From Rhodanobacter sp. C06 (lineage in GTDB: Bacteria; Pseudomonadota; Gammaproteobacteria; Xanthomonadales; Rhodanobacteraceae), in contig NZ_MUNP01000041.1 of assembly GCF_002001105.1 (NCBI RefSeq), positions 1 to 64,000 of the forward strand: 64,000 bases of DNA, given 5' to 3'. Of the stretch, positions 42,786 to 53,279 are shown piece by piece; the first letter of the stretch is position 1; every line of letters starts with the position of its first letter. Made by a program: the position numbers and the translations under genes. A model generated the notes under the pieces. It had not been told where the DNA came from. It did no database searches and saw only the letters and a program-made list of their open reading frames with translations.

Positions 42786-44956
42786 GACTGGCCTCCCGCA
42801 CTTTCCAGCCAGCGGAAGTCGGCCTCGTTGACCGGCTTGTCGAGCTTGCGGCATTCGCCGCGCACGGCGTCGAGCAGCAGCGGCATGGCGATCTGCGCGC
42901 CGGCGCTGGCGGCCATGAAGGCGGCGTTGAGCGCGATGCCCTGGATGCTGCCGCCGGTGAGTGCGAAGCGCGCCAGCCGGTCCAGGTCCAGCGCGCCCAC
43001 CGCGGCCTGCGGCGGGAATGCCGCGGCCCAGATCGCCCGGCGTTCGGCCAGGCCGGGGAACGGGAAGTTGACGATGAAGCGCAGCCGGCGCAGGAACGCA
43101 TTGTCGAGCGCGCCCTTCAGGTTGGTGGCGAGGATCGCCAGGCCGCGGTACGACTCCAGCCGCTGCAAGAGATAGTTCACCTCGATGTTGGCGTAGCGGT
43201 CATGGCTGTCCTTCACCTCGCTGCGCTTGCCGAACAGCGCGTCGGCCTCGTCGAAGAACAGGATCGCACCGCCGTCTTCGGCGGCGTCGAACAGCTTGCG
43301 CAGGTTCTTCTCGGTCTCGCCGATGTACTTGCTGACCACGGCGGACAGGTCGATGCGGTACAGCGACAGGCCCAGCTCGCGCGCCAGCGCCTCGGCCGCC
43401 ATGGTCTTGCCGGTGCCGCTCTCGCCGGCGAACAGCGCGCTGATCGACAGGCCGCGGTTCATCCGCGCGCGGAAACCCCAGTCGTCGTAGACGGTGCCGC
43501 GCTGGGCGACCTGGTCGGCGATCTGGCGCAGCAGCGCCTTCTCCAGCGCGGGCAGTTTCAAATCGTCGAGGCCGGCCTTGGGCTCGATGCGCTGGGCGAG
43601 CTGGTCCAGCGCCGGCCGCGTGTGCGCCAGCGCGCTCTGCCACAGCGTCTGCGCCAGCGCGGCGGGCTTGCCTTCCACCGCGGCCAGCGCGCCGCGCGCG
43701 ATCTGCTCGATACGACCGAGGTTGAAATCGAAATGGCCGGCCAGTTGCTGCGGATGCGTGCCGGCATCCGCGCCGAGCAGTTGCTGCCACTGCGCGCGCT
43801 GTTCCACCGCGCTGGGTTTGGCCACGTCCACGCTGAGCGCGCGGGTGGCGGCGCCGGCCCACGGCTCGCGCGCATCGATGAAGGCGAGCCCGCCGGCGCG
43901 GGCGAGGAAGCGCTTGACCAGTGCCGAGTTGGCGTCGCCGCGCTCGACCTCGGCCGCGTCGAGGTACAGCGCCAGCGGCAGCAGCTGGCTCTCGCGTTGC
44001 CACAGCCGCAGCAGGGTTTCCTGCTCGCCCGCCGTGGTGGGCAGCAGTTCGGCGGAGAGCCGCCAGGCCTGCGCGCCGAAAGTGGCGGCGATGGTCTGCG
44101 CCACCGCCTGCTTGCTGGTGCCGTCGCTGCCCAGCAACTGCACCACCGGTAGCGGTTCGCCCGGCGGCACGTGGCGCAAGGTGTCCAGCACCTGGTCGAC
44201 CAGCGCCTGCTGCGACGGCGGCAGCACGGCGGGCGGCAGCGCGGTGAGCAGGGGCGTGAGGCGGTCGTCGAGGTAGTTCAGGCCCTTGACGAAATTCACC
44301 ACGCGCTCGTCCGCGGCCAGCGCCGCACCGATCAGCGGCTGCGCGCCGGGTTGGTGGATCTCCAGCAGGCGCCAGTAGCGCAGCGGGCGCTCGGGCGACA
44401 ACGTGTCCCAGCTCGGCGCGTCCAGCACCGCGAAGGCCAGCGCGAACGTGGGGTAGGGCTTGGCCGGATCGTGCTGAGCCTGCGCGCACAGCGCGGGGAA
44501 GCGCGTGTCCAGCTCCATGCCGATGCACAGCAACAACAGGTCGCGCTCGAACGCGTTGAGGCCCAGCCGGTTCGCGAGCAGCACCAGTGCCGGGGTGTGC
44601 TCGGGGGCCGTGGCCGGCGGCAGGGCCGCCGTGGTGCCATCGGCTGCCGGCACGGCGGCGACGATGGGCCGCGGCGCGGGCGGTGCGATCGCGTCCAGTT
44701 CCGCCGTGCTCAGCGTCGGGTGCGTGTGTGCGCCACCGAACAGCCGTGCGAACCAGGAGGGCTTCGGTGTCGGCGTGTTCGTCGTTGCGTCCACCGCCGG
44801 CGCCACCTCCATCAGGGCGGTGGCCGGCGGGGCGGGCGGCGGTGCGATGGGCTCGTCGCTGCGCTGCGCCGCGCGCTGCAAACGCTCGCGCAACTCGGCC
44901 AGCGCCGCGGCGAGATAGCGGTCGTTCGCTTCCAGCCAGGGTGCGTAGTCGCTCAT
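42782..44956 (-). CDS. CIS AAA+ ATPase (Afp15-like)
   Basis: A 724-residue cytosolic ATPase. The long N-terminal region is helical with a Pro/Ala-rich stretch (about 35-130). The AAA+ module is C-terminal: Walker A AGESGTGKTMAAEAL (about 505-515), Walker B AILFFDEADALFG (about 560-570), sensor region LAILATNLKGALDNAFLRR with the arginine finger. This is the Afp15/Pvc15-type ATPase present in nearly every eCIS and absent from phage tails, required for particle assembly or cargo handling. Overlaps both neighbours by 4 nt. Confidence 0.93.
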   Translation of the reverse strand: MSDYAPWLEANDRYLAAALAELRERLQRAAQRSDEPIAPPPAPPATALMEVAPAVDATTNTPTPKPSWFARLFGGAHTHPTLSTAELDAIAPPAPRPIVAAVPAADGTTAALPPATAPEHTPALVLLANRLGLNAFERDLLLLCIGMELDTRFPALCAQAQHDPAKPYPTFALAFAVLDAPSWDTLSPERPLRYWRLLEIHQPGAQPLIGAALAADERVVNFVKGLNYLDDRLTPLLTALPPAVLPPSQQALVDQVLDTLRHVPPGEPLPVVQLLGSDGTSKQAVAQTIAATFGAQAWRLSAELLPTTAGEQETLLRLWQRESQLLPLALYLDAAEVERGDANSALVKRFLARAGGLAFIDAREPWAGAATRALSVDVAKPSAVEQRAQWQQLLGADAGTHPQQLAGHFDFNLGRIEQIARGALAAVEGKPAALAQTLWQSALAHTRPALDQLAQRIEPKAGLDDLKLPALEKALLRQIADQVAQRGTVYDDWGFRARMNRGLSISALFAGESGTGKTMAAEALARELGLSLYRIDLSAVVSKYIGETEKNLRKLFDAAEDGGAILFFDEADALFGKRSEVKDSHDRYANIEVNYLLQRLESYRGLAILATNLKGALDNAFLRRLRFIVNFPFPGLAERRAIWAAAFPPQAAVGALDLDRLARFALTGGSIQGIALNAAFMAASAGAQIAMPLLLDAVRGECRKLDKPVNEADFRWLESAGGQS

Positions 44957-46194
44957 GTCACCACCACCTGCTGGTTGGTGGCGAACGCGGGCGCGCTGCC
45001 GCTGTAGTCCACCGGAATGCTGTCGGCGCCGTCCACGCGCAGGCGGACGGTGTAGCGACCGGCCGCCACGCCGGTGACCAGGAAGGTGAGCGCGGTGGGT
45101 TGATGCGGGTCAGCGGGGTTGACGAGGCTCTGCGGCGCAAGCACGCGGTCACCGAACAACAGCAGCACGCGCTGGCCGTCGCGGATGCGCGGCATGCAGG
45201 TGAGCTGCAGCGTGAGGTCGCCGGCCGGCGCGCTCGGCGGGCTCACGGTGATGATCGGCGCCAGCGCCAGCGGCAGCTCGTTGCTCAGCAGCGCCGGCAG
45301 CCCCGGCGACTGCATCAGCAGGGCCACGGTGTAGATGCCCGGCGCCCAGCGTGAGGCGGCGTCGGGGTCGGTGGTCGCATCGGCCAGGGGCACGCGCAGC
45401 GTGCCGGCCGCGCCGGGCTGCGGTGCCACGTCCACCGGCGCGTCCAGGCGCAGGCTGCTGAAGCGCGCCAGCGTGAAGTCGGCACCGAGCTGGCGGCCGC
45501 TCAGCACGATGTCCTCGCCCAGCCGCACCGCTGCCTGCGCATGCGGGAAGCTCAGCGCATCCAGCACCGCGGCGGCGGAGGCAGTGGCGATCACGCCGCG
45601 GTCCTGCGGGCCGCGGCGCAGCACCGGCAGCGGCGCGCGCACCGCGGCCTGGCTGTCGATCAGCACCACCGCCACCTCGTACACCGCCGAGGTGCGGTAG
45701 TTGGTCTGGAACGCCGTCCACAGCTTGGACAGTTCTTCCACGCTCTGCGGCAACGGCGTGACCCGCACACGCTCGATCTGGTTCGCTAGGTCGTTGCCCG
45801 GCAGCGCGTTGCGGATGTCGTCGCCGTCGAGCACGCTGCGGTCCTGCAGCGTGCTCATCGCCGCGGCCAGCACGCGATGGCTGGTGGCGTCGATGTCGCT
45901 GTCGCCGCGACCCCAGGCGGTGAGCACGTAATGCAGGTTCAGCGCCAGCGGCGGCATGCCGCTCTCGCCGGGATGCACCTGGCCGGGCGGGTCGAGGTTG
46001 CGCCACGCGGCGTTGGCGACCACCTGGTACAGGAACAGGTTGAGCTGCGCCGAGCTGGTGCCCTTGCGTGCCACATCCGGCGGCTGCAGGGTCACCTGCA
46101 GGTCGCCGAGATCGGTATCCAGCGCCGGTACCTGCGCCAGCAGCAGGTTGCGCAGGGTACGCGTGGCGGCGGCGATGGCCAGCACGTTGCTCAT
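44953..46194 (-). CDS. DUF4255 protein, tail-terminator-like (Afp16)
   Basis: A 413-residue protein. The N-terminal ~190 residues match DUF4255: VLAIAAATRTLRNLLLAQV, SSAQLNLFLYQVVANAAWRN, LALNLHYVLTAWG and RVLAAAMSTLQDRSVL. The C-terminal half is beta-sandwich-like (VRLGEDIVLSGRQLGADFTL; GRYTVRLRVDGADSIPVDY), suggesting IPT/Ig-type domains absent from the shortest homologues. The N-terminal part is the cap that stops tube and sheath growth in Afp/PVC. 4-nt overlaps on both sides. Confidence 0.88.
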   Translation of the reverse strand: MSNVLAIAAATRTLRNLLLAQVPALDTDLGDLQVTLQPPDVARKGTSSAQLNLFLYQVVANAAWRNLDPPGQVHPGESGMPPLALNLHYVLTAWGRGDSDIDATSHRVLAAAMSTLQDRSVLDGDDIRNALPGNDLANQIERVRVTPLPQSVEELSKLWTAFQTNYRTSAVYEVAVVLIDSQAAVRAPLPVLRRGPQDRGVIATASAAAVLDALSFPHAQAAVRLGEDIVLSGRQLGADFTLARFSSLRLDAPVDVAPQPGAAGTLRVPLADATTDPDAASRWAPGIYTVALLMQSPGLPALLSNELPLALAPIITVSPPSAPAGDLTLQLTCMPRIRDGQRVLLLFGDRVLAPQSLVNPADPHQPTALTFLVTGVAAGRYTVRLRVDGADSIPVDYSGSAPAFATNQQVVVT

Positions 46195-46949
46195 GGCGAG
46201 GCCTTGCCGCCGCGCTGGCGCAGGTAGTCGTCGAGACTGGCGGGGCGCGGTTCGTCGCGGCGCCGCGTTGGCGTGGCTGCGGCGGGCGCGGCACGCACTT
46301 CGATCCGGCCGATGCTGACGTGTATCACCGGCTCGCCGGTCGCCGGGGTGCGGCTGGCGGCCGCGGTCGGGCGCGGCCGGATGGTGGCGGCATGGTCGGA
46401 TCGATCGCGCGCGGGTTCGCTGCGCGGGCTCGCAAACACGGGTGCGGACGGCAGCAGACTGCCGCTCGGTGGCGATACGGTTTCGACCCGGGGCGGGGCG
46501 ATCCGCGTCTGCCGCGGTTGCACGGGCGGCGACATCACGGGCTCGGCGTGTGCCTGCTCGGGCGCCGGCATGCGGGCCGGCGTGGCGATCGATGCTGTCA
46601 CCGGCGGTGTTGCTGGCGGTGCCGCGCGTACCGTCGCCGGTATCGCGCGATCCAGCACGGGTGCGGCGATGGGTGGCGGCATGGATGTCGCCGGCTGCTC
46701 GGCACGCGCAGGGCGCAATGAGTCGTCGTGCATCGGAGGGAGTGTGCGTGGCCGGTGCAGCGGTTCGGCGGCGGGTGGCGTGTCGTCCGCTGGCGCCGTG
46801 GCGTGGCGTGCGGTGGCCGCCGTGTCGTCGTCGACCGTCGGCAGGATAGTCGCGTGCGGCGAGGGTTCGAACAGCGATGGCAACCGCGGCGCCAGCGACG
46901 CCTCGCTACCGGTCGCGCGTGCCGCCAGCCGGGCCAGGAAATCGCTCAT
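46191..46949 (-). CDS. Proline-rich CIS linker protein
   Basis: A 252-residue protein, mostly disordered and rich in Pro, Ala, Thr and Arg. A short N-terminal helix (MSDFLARLAARATG) and a conserved C-terminal strand GEPVIHVSIGRIEVRA are the only ordered-looking parts, followed by a basic tail (DDYLRQRGGKASP). The VSIGRIEVRA motif before a DUF4255 gene is a recurrent feature of eCIS loci (from memory). It may connect the tube cap with other components. 4-nt overlaps with both neighbours. Confidence 0.8.
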   Translation of the reverse strand: MSDFLARLAARATGSEASLAPRLPSLFEPSPHATILPTVDDDTAATARHATAPADDTPPAAEPLHRPRTLPPMHDDSLRPARAEQPATSMPPPIAAPVLDRAIPATVRAAPPATPPVTASIATPARMPAPEQAHAEPVMSPPVQPRQTRIAPPRVETVSPPSGSLLPSAPVFASPRSEPARDRSDHAATIRPRPTAAASRTPATGEPVIHVSIGRIEVRAAPAAATPTRRRDEPRPASLDDYLRQRGGKASP

Positions 46950-47677
46950 GGGGCGCACAGTTCCAGGTAGGCCTGCCGCCGCCGCGGGCTCAGCGCGAGG
47001 ATCTCGGCCTCGCTCCAGTGGTAGGCCTGCGCCAGCGTGTCCACCTCGCGCAGCTGACGCAGCGCCCAGGCGTGCAGCTCCTGCCAGAGGAAGTGGGCGA
47101 TGTCGAACAGCGGCTGCCAGGCGTGGCCGCAGTCCGGGCAGCGGAACGCGAGTTGCAGGTCGGCCTGCGGATCGGCCTGCGCCATCGCCTCGGCGATTTC
47201 GGCTTGCAGCTCCGTCGACAGGCCGTACGTGTCGTCGCCTTCCGCGGCCAGCAGGCAGCGTTCGAGCAGCAGCGTGTGCGCGGCGCCGGCATCGCCGCAA
47301 TCCTCCAGCGCGATCAGGTCGCTGCTGTCGGGCAGGCGGAAGCGCACGTGCATGCCCTGCACGGACACGTCGTGCGCGAGCGTCGGCGCATCGTCGGCAG
47401 GCGTCGTCAGACGCAGATCGCTGCAGCGGAATGCCGCCTCGACCGTAGAGGCGCATTGCGGGCAGGGCGCCACCGCGTCGATCGCATCGCCGAACAGGCG
47501 TTCGCGCAGCTCCAGCAGCAAGGCGTCGCGCCGGCCCAGCGGCAGCGCCGCCAGCTCCGCGGCGGAGCGTTCGGCGTCGCCGCAGCAGCCGAGCAGCAGC
47601 AGGCCGCGGGCCGCGGCGGAGGCGCTGCCGCCGCGTTCCCAGATCTGCAGCAACTGCACGGGCGTGGGCGTGCGCAT
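46946..47677 (-). CDS. Zinc-ribbon CIS assembly protein
   Basis: A 243-residue protein resembling T4 baseplate-hub assembly-type proteins in tail loci. A helical N-terminus with LLQIWERG is followed by a split zinc ribbon: CPQC (about residue 72) and CPDC (about 180). The C-terminus EVDTLAQAYHWSEAEILALSP, followed by RRRQAYLEL, is the best conserved stretch. It sits just after the tube gene, 4 bp from its stop, where eCIS loci often carry such a protein. Probably an assembly factor rather than a particle part (inference). Confidence 0.75.
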   Translation of the reverse strand: MRTPTPVQLLQIWERGGSASAAARGLLLLGCCGDAERSAAELAALPLGRRDALLLELRERLFGDAIDAVAPCPQCASTVEAAFRCSDLRLTTPADDAPTLAHDVSVQGMHVRFRLPDSSDLIALEDCGDAGAAHTLLLERCLLAAEGDDTYGLSTELQAEIAEAMAQADPQADLQLAFRCPDCGHAWQPLFDIAHFLWQELHAWALRQLREVDTLAQAYHWSEAEILALSPRRRQAYLELCAP

Positions 47678-47681
47678 GGGT

Positions 47682-48212
47682 TCATCCGACGGCCGGCACC
47701 GTGAAGCTCGGTTCGCTGGGCTCCGGCACGCTCACGTCGCGCTCCCAACCCTCGTTCTCCAGCTTCAAATGCTGGATCGCCACGGCGTTCGCGTTGGCAT
47801 CAAGGTCGGGCAGCGCCTGGTACTCGGACACCCAGCAGCGGTAGATCCTGTAGGCCAGCGCGAGCTGGCCGGCCTCGTTGTAGACCTCCAGGATCAAGTC
47901 CTTGCGGAAGTCCTTCAGCGAGACTTCCGCGCCCAGCCCGGCACCGAAGTTCCACACCTTGTTCGCCCACTGCTCGAAGGCGACGTCGTGGGTGACGCCG
48001 CGCTCGATGGTGATGGCGTCGTAGTCGGTGCGGCCGGGCGACTTGCGCGTGCTGCTGGGGTCGCCGCCTTCGCGGTGCTTGACCACCTCGGTGGTGCGCT
48101 TGAGCCCCGACACCTTGCTGACACCGGCCACGTAGCGGCCATCCCACTTCACCCGGAACTTGAAGTTCTTGTACGGATCGAAGCGCTGCGCATTGACGCT
48201 GAACTGAGCCAT
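47682..48212 (-). CDS. CIS inner tube protein (gp19/Hcp-like)
   Basis: A 176-residue phage-tail-tube homologue. Features are PYKNFKFRVKWDGRYVAGVS, KVSGLKRTTEVVKHREGGDP, the ITIERGVTHDVAFEQWANKV segment and LILEVYNEAGQLALAYRIYR. It polymerises into the hollow tube propelled by sheath contraction. Only one clear tube gene is next to the sheath (Afp has two or more), although the Afp7-like adaptor gene contributes a related fold. 10 bp after the sheath stop. Confidence 0.93.
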   Translation of the reverse strand: MAQFSVNAQRFDPYKNFKFRVKWDGRYVAGVSKVSGLKRTTEVVKHREGGDPSSTRKSPGRTDYDAITIERGVTHDVAFEQWANKVWNFGAGLGAEVSLKDFRKDLILEVYNEAGQLALAYRIYRCWVSEYQALPDLDANANAVAIQHLKLENEGWERDVSVPEPSEPSFTVPAVG

Positions 48213-48222
48213 GACATTTCCC

Positions 48223-49827
<1,605 letters not shown>

Positions 49828-49861
49828 GGATCGATCCTCCGTCGTGAACCGCGGTTCGCCG

Positions 49862-50134
49862 TCAATGCGACGGCTTCGTGTGCCGGTTCAGCGCGTAAAG
49901 CACCTCGCCGTCGGGCAGTTTGTCGCGATGCAGCACCCCTTCGGCGACGAGCCGGTCCAGCACGTGCCCGATGCGCGGGCGGTCGTCCCTGTAGCGCTGC
50001 TGCGGCAGCCACCAGTTGGAAATGCCCCGCAAGGTGTCCGCCGCCAGCGGATGGCGATGCAGATACGCAAGCAGCGAGCGCGCGATCTCGCTCTCGTCGT
50101 TGTCCCACGTCTCCGGAGCTGGTGGCTTCGCCAT
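49862..50134 (-). CDS. Small winged-helix-like protein, first gene of the CIS operon
   Basis: A 90-residue protein. The core looks like a winged helix: EIARSLLAYLHRHPLAADTL, RGISNWWLP, then helix RIGHVLDRLVAEGVL and wing LPDGEVLYAL. No known family is assigned. It starts at ATG 50134 with AGGAG 5 nt upstream and lies just behind the sigma-54-type promoter, so it would be the first gene transcribed. It may be a regulator or assembly accessory protein (inference). Confidence 0.72.
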   Translation of the reverse strand: MAKPPAPETWDNDESEIARSLLAYLHRHPLAADTLRGISNWWLPQQRYRDDRPRIGHVLDRLVAEGVLHRDKLPDGEVLYALNRHTKPSH

Positions 50135-50162
50135 GACTCCTCTCGGCACACGTGCAGACTCT

Positions 50163-50178
50163 GGCAACGAGCATGCCA
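50163..50178 (-). promoter_or_regulatory. Sigma-54 (-24/-12) promoter of the CIS operon
   Basis: On the minus strand the sequence TGGCATGCTCGTTGCC matches consensus TGGCAYR-N4-TTGCW at every position except the final W, with exact GG-GC spacing. The predicted start point lies about 12 nt downstream of the GC, near 50152, leaving an 18-nt leader with AGGAG before ATG 50134. It lies between the sigma-54 activator gene and the operon. Confidence 0.75.
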
Positions 50179-50239
50179 GTCACCGGAGGCGACAAAACGG
50201 GCCGGGGCAACGGTTTGGTGCCGGGAGCGCGGCTGTCGT

Positions 50240-50292
50240 GGGTCAAGACCGACCCGCTTGCGAGACGCAGCGGGGATGGTTTCACCCGCTGC
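50240..50292. promoter_or_regulatory. Candidate enhancer (UAS) inverted repeats
   Basis: Two inverted repeats about 95 and 128 bp upstream of the predicted sigma-54 start: 50240-50255 (GGGTC-N6-GACCC) and 50267-50292 (perfect 8-bp arms GCAGCGGG/CCCGCTGC, 10-nt loop). The distance suits activator sites. The second could instead be the terminator of the activator gene. Confidence 0.45.
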
Positions 50293-50303
50293 GGGCACTC
50301 GGT

Positions 50304-51290
50304 TCAGCGCGGCCGGAACTGCTTGGTCTCGATGCCGTGCTTCACCAGCAGCTTGCCCAACTGGCGGCGCTCGGTGCCGGACAGGCGGGCGGCGGCGCTG
50401 ATGTTGCCGCAGGCCTGCTGCATAAGCCGGGTGAGATAGTCGCGTTCGAAGGCATGGATCGCGCGCAGCTTGGCCGCGCCGAAGGCGAGGCCGGGTTCGC
50501 TCGCGACGGGTCTTGGCGCGACCGACCTGCTGGCGAACGCGGGCTCCACGGCGACCAGTTCGGCGAGGTCGATGAGCGGCCCGTCGCAGCCCAGGTAGGC
50601 GCGCAGGACAATGTTGTCCAGTTCGCGCACGTTGCCGGGCCATGCGTATGCCTGCAATGCGGCCAGGGCATTCTCTCCCCACTGTCTGGCCGGGCCGCGC
50701 AAGCGCTCCGCGGTGATGTCGAGGAAATGCCGGGCGAGCAGCACCACGTCGTCGTCGCGCTCGCGCAGCGGCGGCAGGCGCAGGTGCAGCGCGTTGAGGC
50801 GGTAATGCAGGTCGCGACGGAAGCGCCCGGCCGCCACCTGTCGTTCGAGGTCGGCATTGGTGGCGGTGATGATGCGCGCATCGGATATCCGCGCCGCGCC
50901 GCCGCCCACCGGCCGGTATTCGTTGTCCTGCAGGAAGCGCAGCAGGGTCACCTGACCCTTGTCGGAGAGGGTATCGATCTCGTCGAGGAACAGTGTGCCG
51001 CCGCGCGCATGATCGATCAGACCGGCCTGGGCGGACTTGGCGTCGGTGAAGGCACCGCGGCCATGCCCGAACAGCTCGCTCTCGATCAGGCTGTCGGGAA
51101 TCGCACCGCAGTTGACCGGCACGAATGGATGATCGCGGCGGGCGCTGGCGTAGTGGATCTCGCGGGCCGCCAGTTCCTTGCCGGTGCCGGTCTCACCCTC
51201 GATCAGCACCTGCACGTCGCAGCCGGCGTAGCGCTGCAGTTGCGCCCGCACGGCCTGGATCGCCCTGGATTGACCTAGCATGACCGGCAT
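50304..51290 (-). CDS. Sigma-54-dependent enhancer-binding regulator
   Basis: A 328-residue PspF-like activator made of an AAA+ domain and a Fis-type helix-turn-helix, without receiver or GAF domain. Walker A is IEGETGTGKELAAREI and Walker B GGTLFLDEIDTL. The sigma-54-contacting loop reads GAFTDA instead of GAFTGA. R-finger region FRRDLHYRLNALHLRLPPLR and YAWPGNVRELDNIV are intact. The helix-turn-helix is NISAAARLSGTERRQLGKLL. GGAGGGG 3 nt before ATG 51290 sets the start. Immediately upstream of the CIS operon on the same strand, it is the presumed activator (inference). Confidence 0.9.
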   Translation of the reverse strand: MPVMLGQSRAIQAVRAQLQRYAGCDVQVLIEGETGTGKELAAREIHYASARRDHPFVPVNCGAIPDSLIESELFGHGRGAFTDAKSAQAGLIDHARGGTLFLDEIDTLSDKGQVTLLRFLQDNEYRPVGGGAARISDARIITATNADLERQVAAGRFRRDLHYRLNALHLRLPPLRERDDDVVLLARHFLDITAERLRGPARQWGENALAALQAYAWPGNVRELDNIVLRAYLGCDGPLIDLAELVAVEPAFASRSVAPRPVASEPGLAFGAAKLRAIHAFERDYLTRLMQQACGNISAAARLSGTERRQLGKLLVKHGIETKQFRPR

Positions 51291-51542
51291 CGCCCCCTCC
51301 GAAGACACCAGCAAGTACCCGGGCACGCCATGTCTGGCGTGCGGCGGATTCCCCCTGGTTCCGGTCGCGGGCCGGTCTGAAAATGCCGGCGTATCCTTCA
51401 GAATGCAGTATGCGCAGTTTGTTGGCTGCAATCCAAGTCTGCTTCCGTCTGTAGTCCTTTGCCGTGACGTCGTTCCGGTTCGCCAGCAGTGGCGGTTTCC
51501 GGCAAAGCCGCTGCACGCCGTCGGCCGCGTGCCAGCCGGTTT

Positions 51543-52187
51543 TCAGGCCTGTGCCGCCCGGGCTGCCCGCGACTGCCGCGCCGAAGCGATGCGCACGACC
51601 ACTGCCATCACGGCCACCAGCGCCAGCAGCCAGATCCGCTGCAGGAACCAGCAGGCGATCGCCGCCCAGGTCAGGGCGATGAAGGTGTCGTGCAGCAGCC
51701 AGCTCCAGGCTCTTGGCCTCGGCACGTCCGGCGCCAGGCCGCCGATGAAGGCCGCATAGCCCCAGCCCATGGCGAGACTGAAATTGATGGCCACCAGCGA
51801 CAGCGCATAGATCGTCATCCCGACCGTCTGATCCAGGCCACTCTCGCCGGAGACCATGGTGCGGATGACCACCGGCATCAGCGCGACCAGGCTGAGCAGC
51901 AGCAGGGTGATCAGGGTCAGGGTTCGGTCGATGCGGCGCAGTTGCGCCATCGTGCGGCGATGCTGGAACCACACCACGCCGAGGATGAAGAAGGTGAGGA
52001 AGTAGGCCAGCAGAGGCTTGCCCCAGATCTGCAGCAGGGTCTGGCCCGGCTTCGCCTCCGGCCGCAGTTCCACCGCGGACAGGGTCAGCGCGATGGCAAA
52101 CACGCCATCGGCGAGCATCACCAGGCGGTCGAAATGGCGTTGGTGGACGTGGTGTTCGCGTACGGCGGGTGCGGCGTTCGGTTCCAT
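51543..52187 (-). CDS. TMEM175-like ion channel protein
   Basis: A 214-residue membrane protein with about six helices. The N-terminal helix carries the TMEM175 signature DRLVMLADGVFAIALTLSAVEL, written here without flanks; the LADGVFAIALTL part corresponds to the (F/A)(S)D motif lining the pore of bacterial TMEM175 potassium channels. Later helices are AYFLTFFILGVVWFQHR, then TLITLLLLSLVALMPVVI. The role here is unknown. It lies between the CIS regulator and fpr, divergent from fpr; nothing links it to either. Confidence 0.82.
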   Translation of the reverse strand: MEPNAAPAVREHHVHQRHFDRLVMLADGVFAIALTLSAVELRPEAKPGQTLLQIWGKPLLAYFLTFFILGVVWFQHRRTMAQLRRIDRTLTLITLLLLSLVALMPVVIRTMVSGESGLDQTVGMTIYALSLVAINFSLAMGWGYAAFIGGLAPDVPRPRAWSWLLHDTFIALTWAAIACWFLQRIWLLALVAVMAVVVRIASARQSRAARAAQA

Positions 52188-52388
52188 GTTCGCTTCCCTG
52201 ATTCGGACCGCCCGCATGATGCCGGAGAACATGGCGGGCGGCGATGGTCCGGATCGCGTAAAATGGTGCACTGCCGCGACCCCGCGTGGCCACTCGCCAG
52301 GTTCATCGGCCCACGCCCTCCCACGCGAGTGACGCTGCCGCCATGCGCGGCAGCGCGGTGATCCCCGACCTGCACCCGAGACGACCCC

Positions 52389-53165
52389 ATGGTAGCGATG
52401 GCAACCGAGCACGTGATCGACGTGCAGCACTGGAACGACAACCTGTTTTCCTTCCGCACCACGCGCGATCCGTCCTTCCGCTTCGACAGCGGGCAGTTCG
52501 TGATGATCGGCATGGAGCTGGACGGCCGTCCGCTGATGCGCGCCTATTCCATCGCCAGCGCGAGCTGGGAGGAACACCTGGAGTTCTTCTCGATCAAGGT
52601 GCCGAACGGCCCGCTCACCTCGCGCCTGCAGCACCTCAAGCCCGGCGATCCGCTGATGGTGACGCGCAAGCCCACCGGCACCCTGGTGCTCACCGACCTG
52701 AAGCCCGGCAAGCACCTTTACCTGTTCGGCACCGGCACCGGGCTGGCGCCGTTCATGAGCATCATCCGCGACCCCGACACCTACGAGCGCTACGAGAAGA
52801 TCGTGCTGGCCCACGGCGTGCGCCATGTCGACGACCTCGCCTACGCGCACTACCTCGAACACGAGCTGCCGCGGCACGAATACCTCGGCGAGCTGGCGCG
52901 CGAGAAGCTGGTCTACTACCCCACGGTGACGCGCGAACCGTTCCGCAACCGCGGCCGCATCACCGACGCGATCGCCGACGGCGTGATGAGCGCCGTCACC
53001 GGCCTGCCGCCGCTGAACCCGGTCACGGACCGCGTGATGCTGTGCGGCAGCCCGGCGATGCTGGACGACCTCTGTGCGCTGCTCGACGGCCGCGGCTTTC
53101 ACGCCTCGCCGCGCACCCGCGAGCCGGGCGATTACGTGATCGAGCGTGCGTTCGTGGAGAAATAG
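52389..53165 (+). CDS. fpr: Ferredoxin-NADP(+) reductase
   Basis: A 258-residue FAD enzyme exchanging electrons between NADP(H) and ferredoxin or flavodoxin. FAD-binding motif RAYSIAS (about residues 55-61), then FFSIKVPNGPLTSRLQ. The NADP-binding site is LFGTGTGLAPFMSIIRD, and RVMLCGSPAML near the C-terminus. The C-terminal FVEK tail is typical of the bacterial subclass. It is followed by the FNR-type regulator in the same direction and may supply the FdxA ferredoxin encoded 10 kb away (inference). Confidence 0.95.
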   Translation: MVAMATEHVIDVQHWNDNLFSFRTTRDPSFRFDSGQFVMIGMELDGRPLMRAYSIASASWEEHLEFFSIKVPNGPLTSRLQHLKPGDPLMVTRKPTGTLVLTDLKPGKHLYLFGTGTGLAPFMSIIRDPDTYERYEKIVLAHGVRHVDDLAYAHYLEHELPRHEYLGELAREKLVYYPTVTREPFRNRGRITDAIADGVMSAVTGLPPLNPVTDRVMLCGSPAMLDDLCALLDGRGFHASPRTREPGDYVIERAFVEK

Positions 53166-53279
53166 CGGGCGAACACGCCCGCGGGTAGTGGCGTGTCGTC
53201 GCAGAAACTCGCGACACCGCGGCGGCATGCGTATCATGCATGGGTCCACCACATGCCGACCCACACGGTGCGAGCCGCC

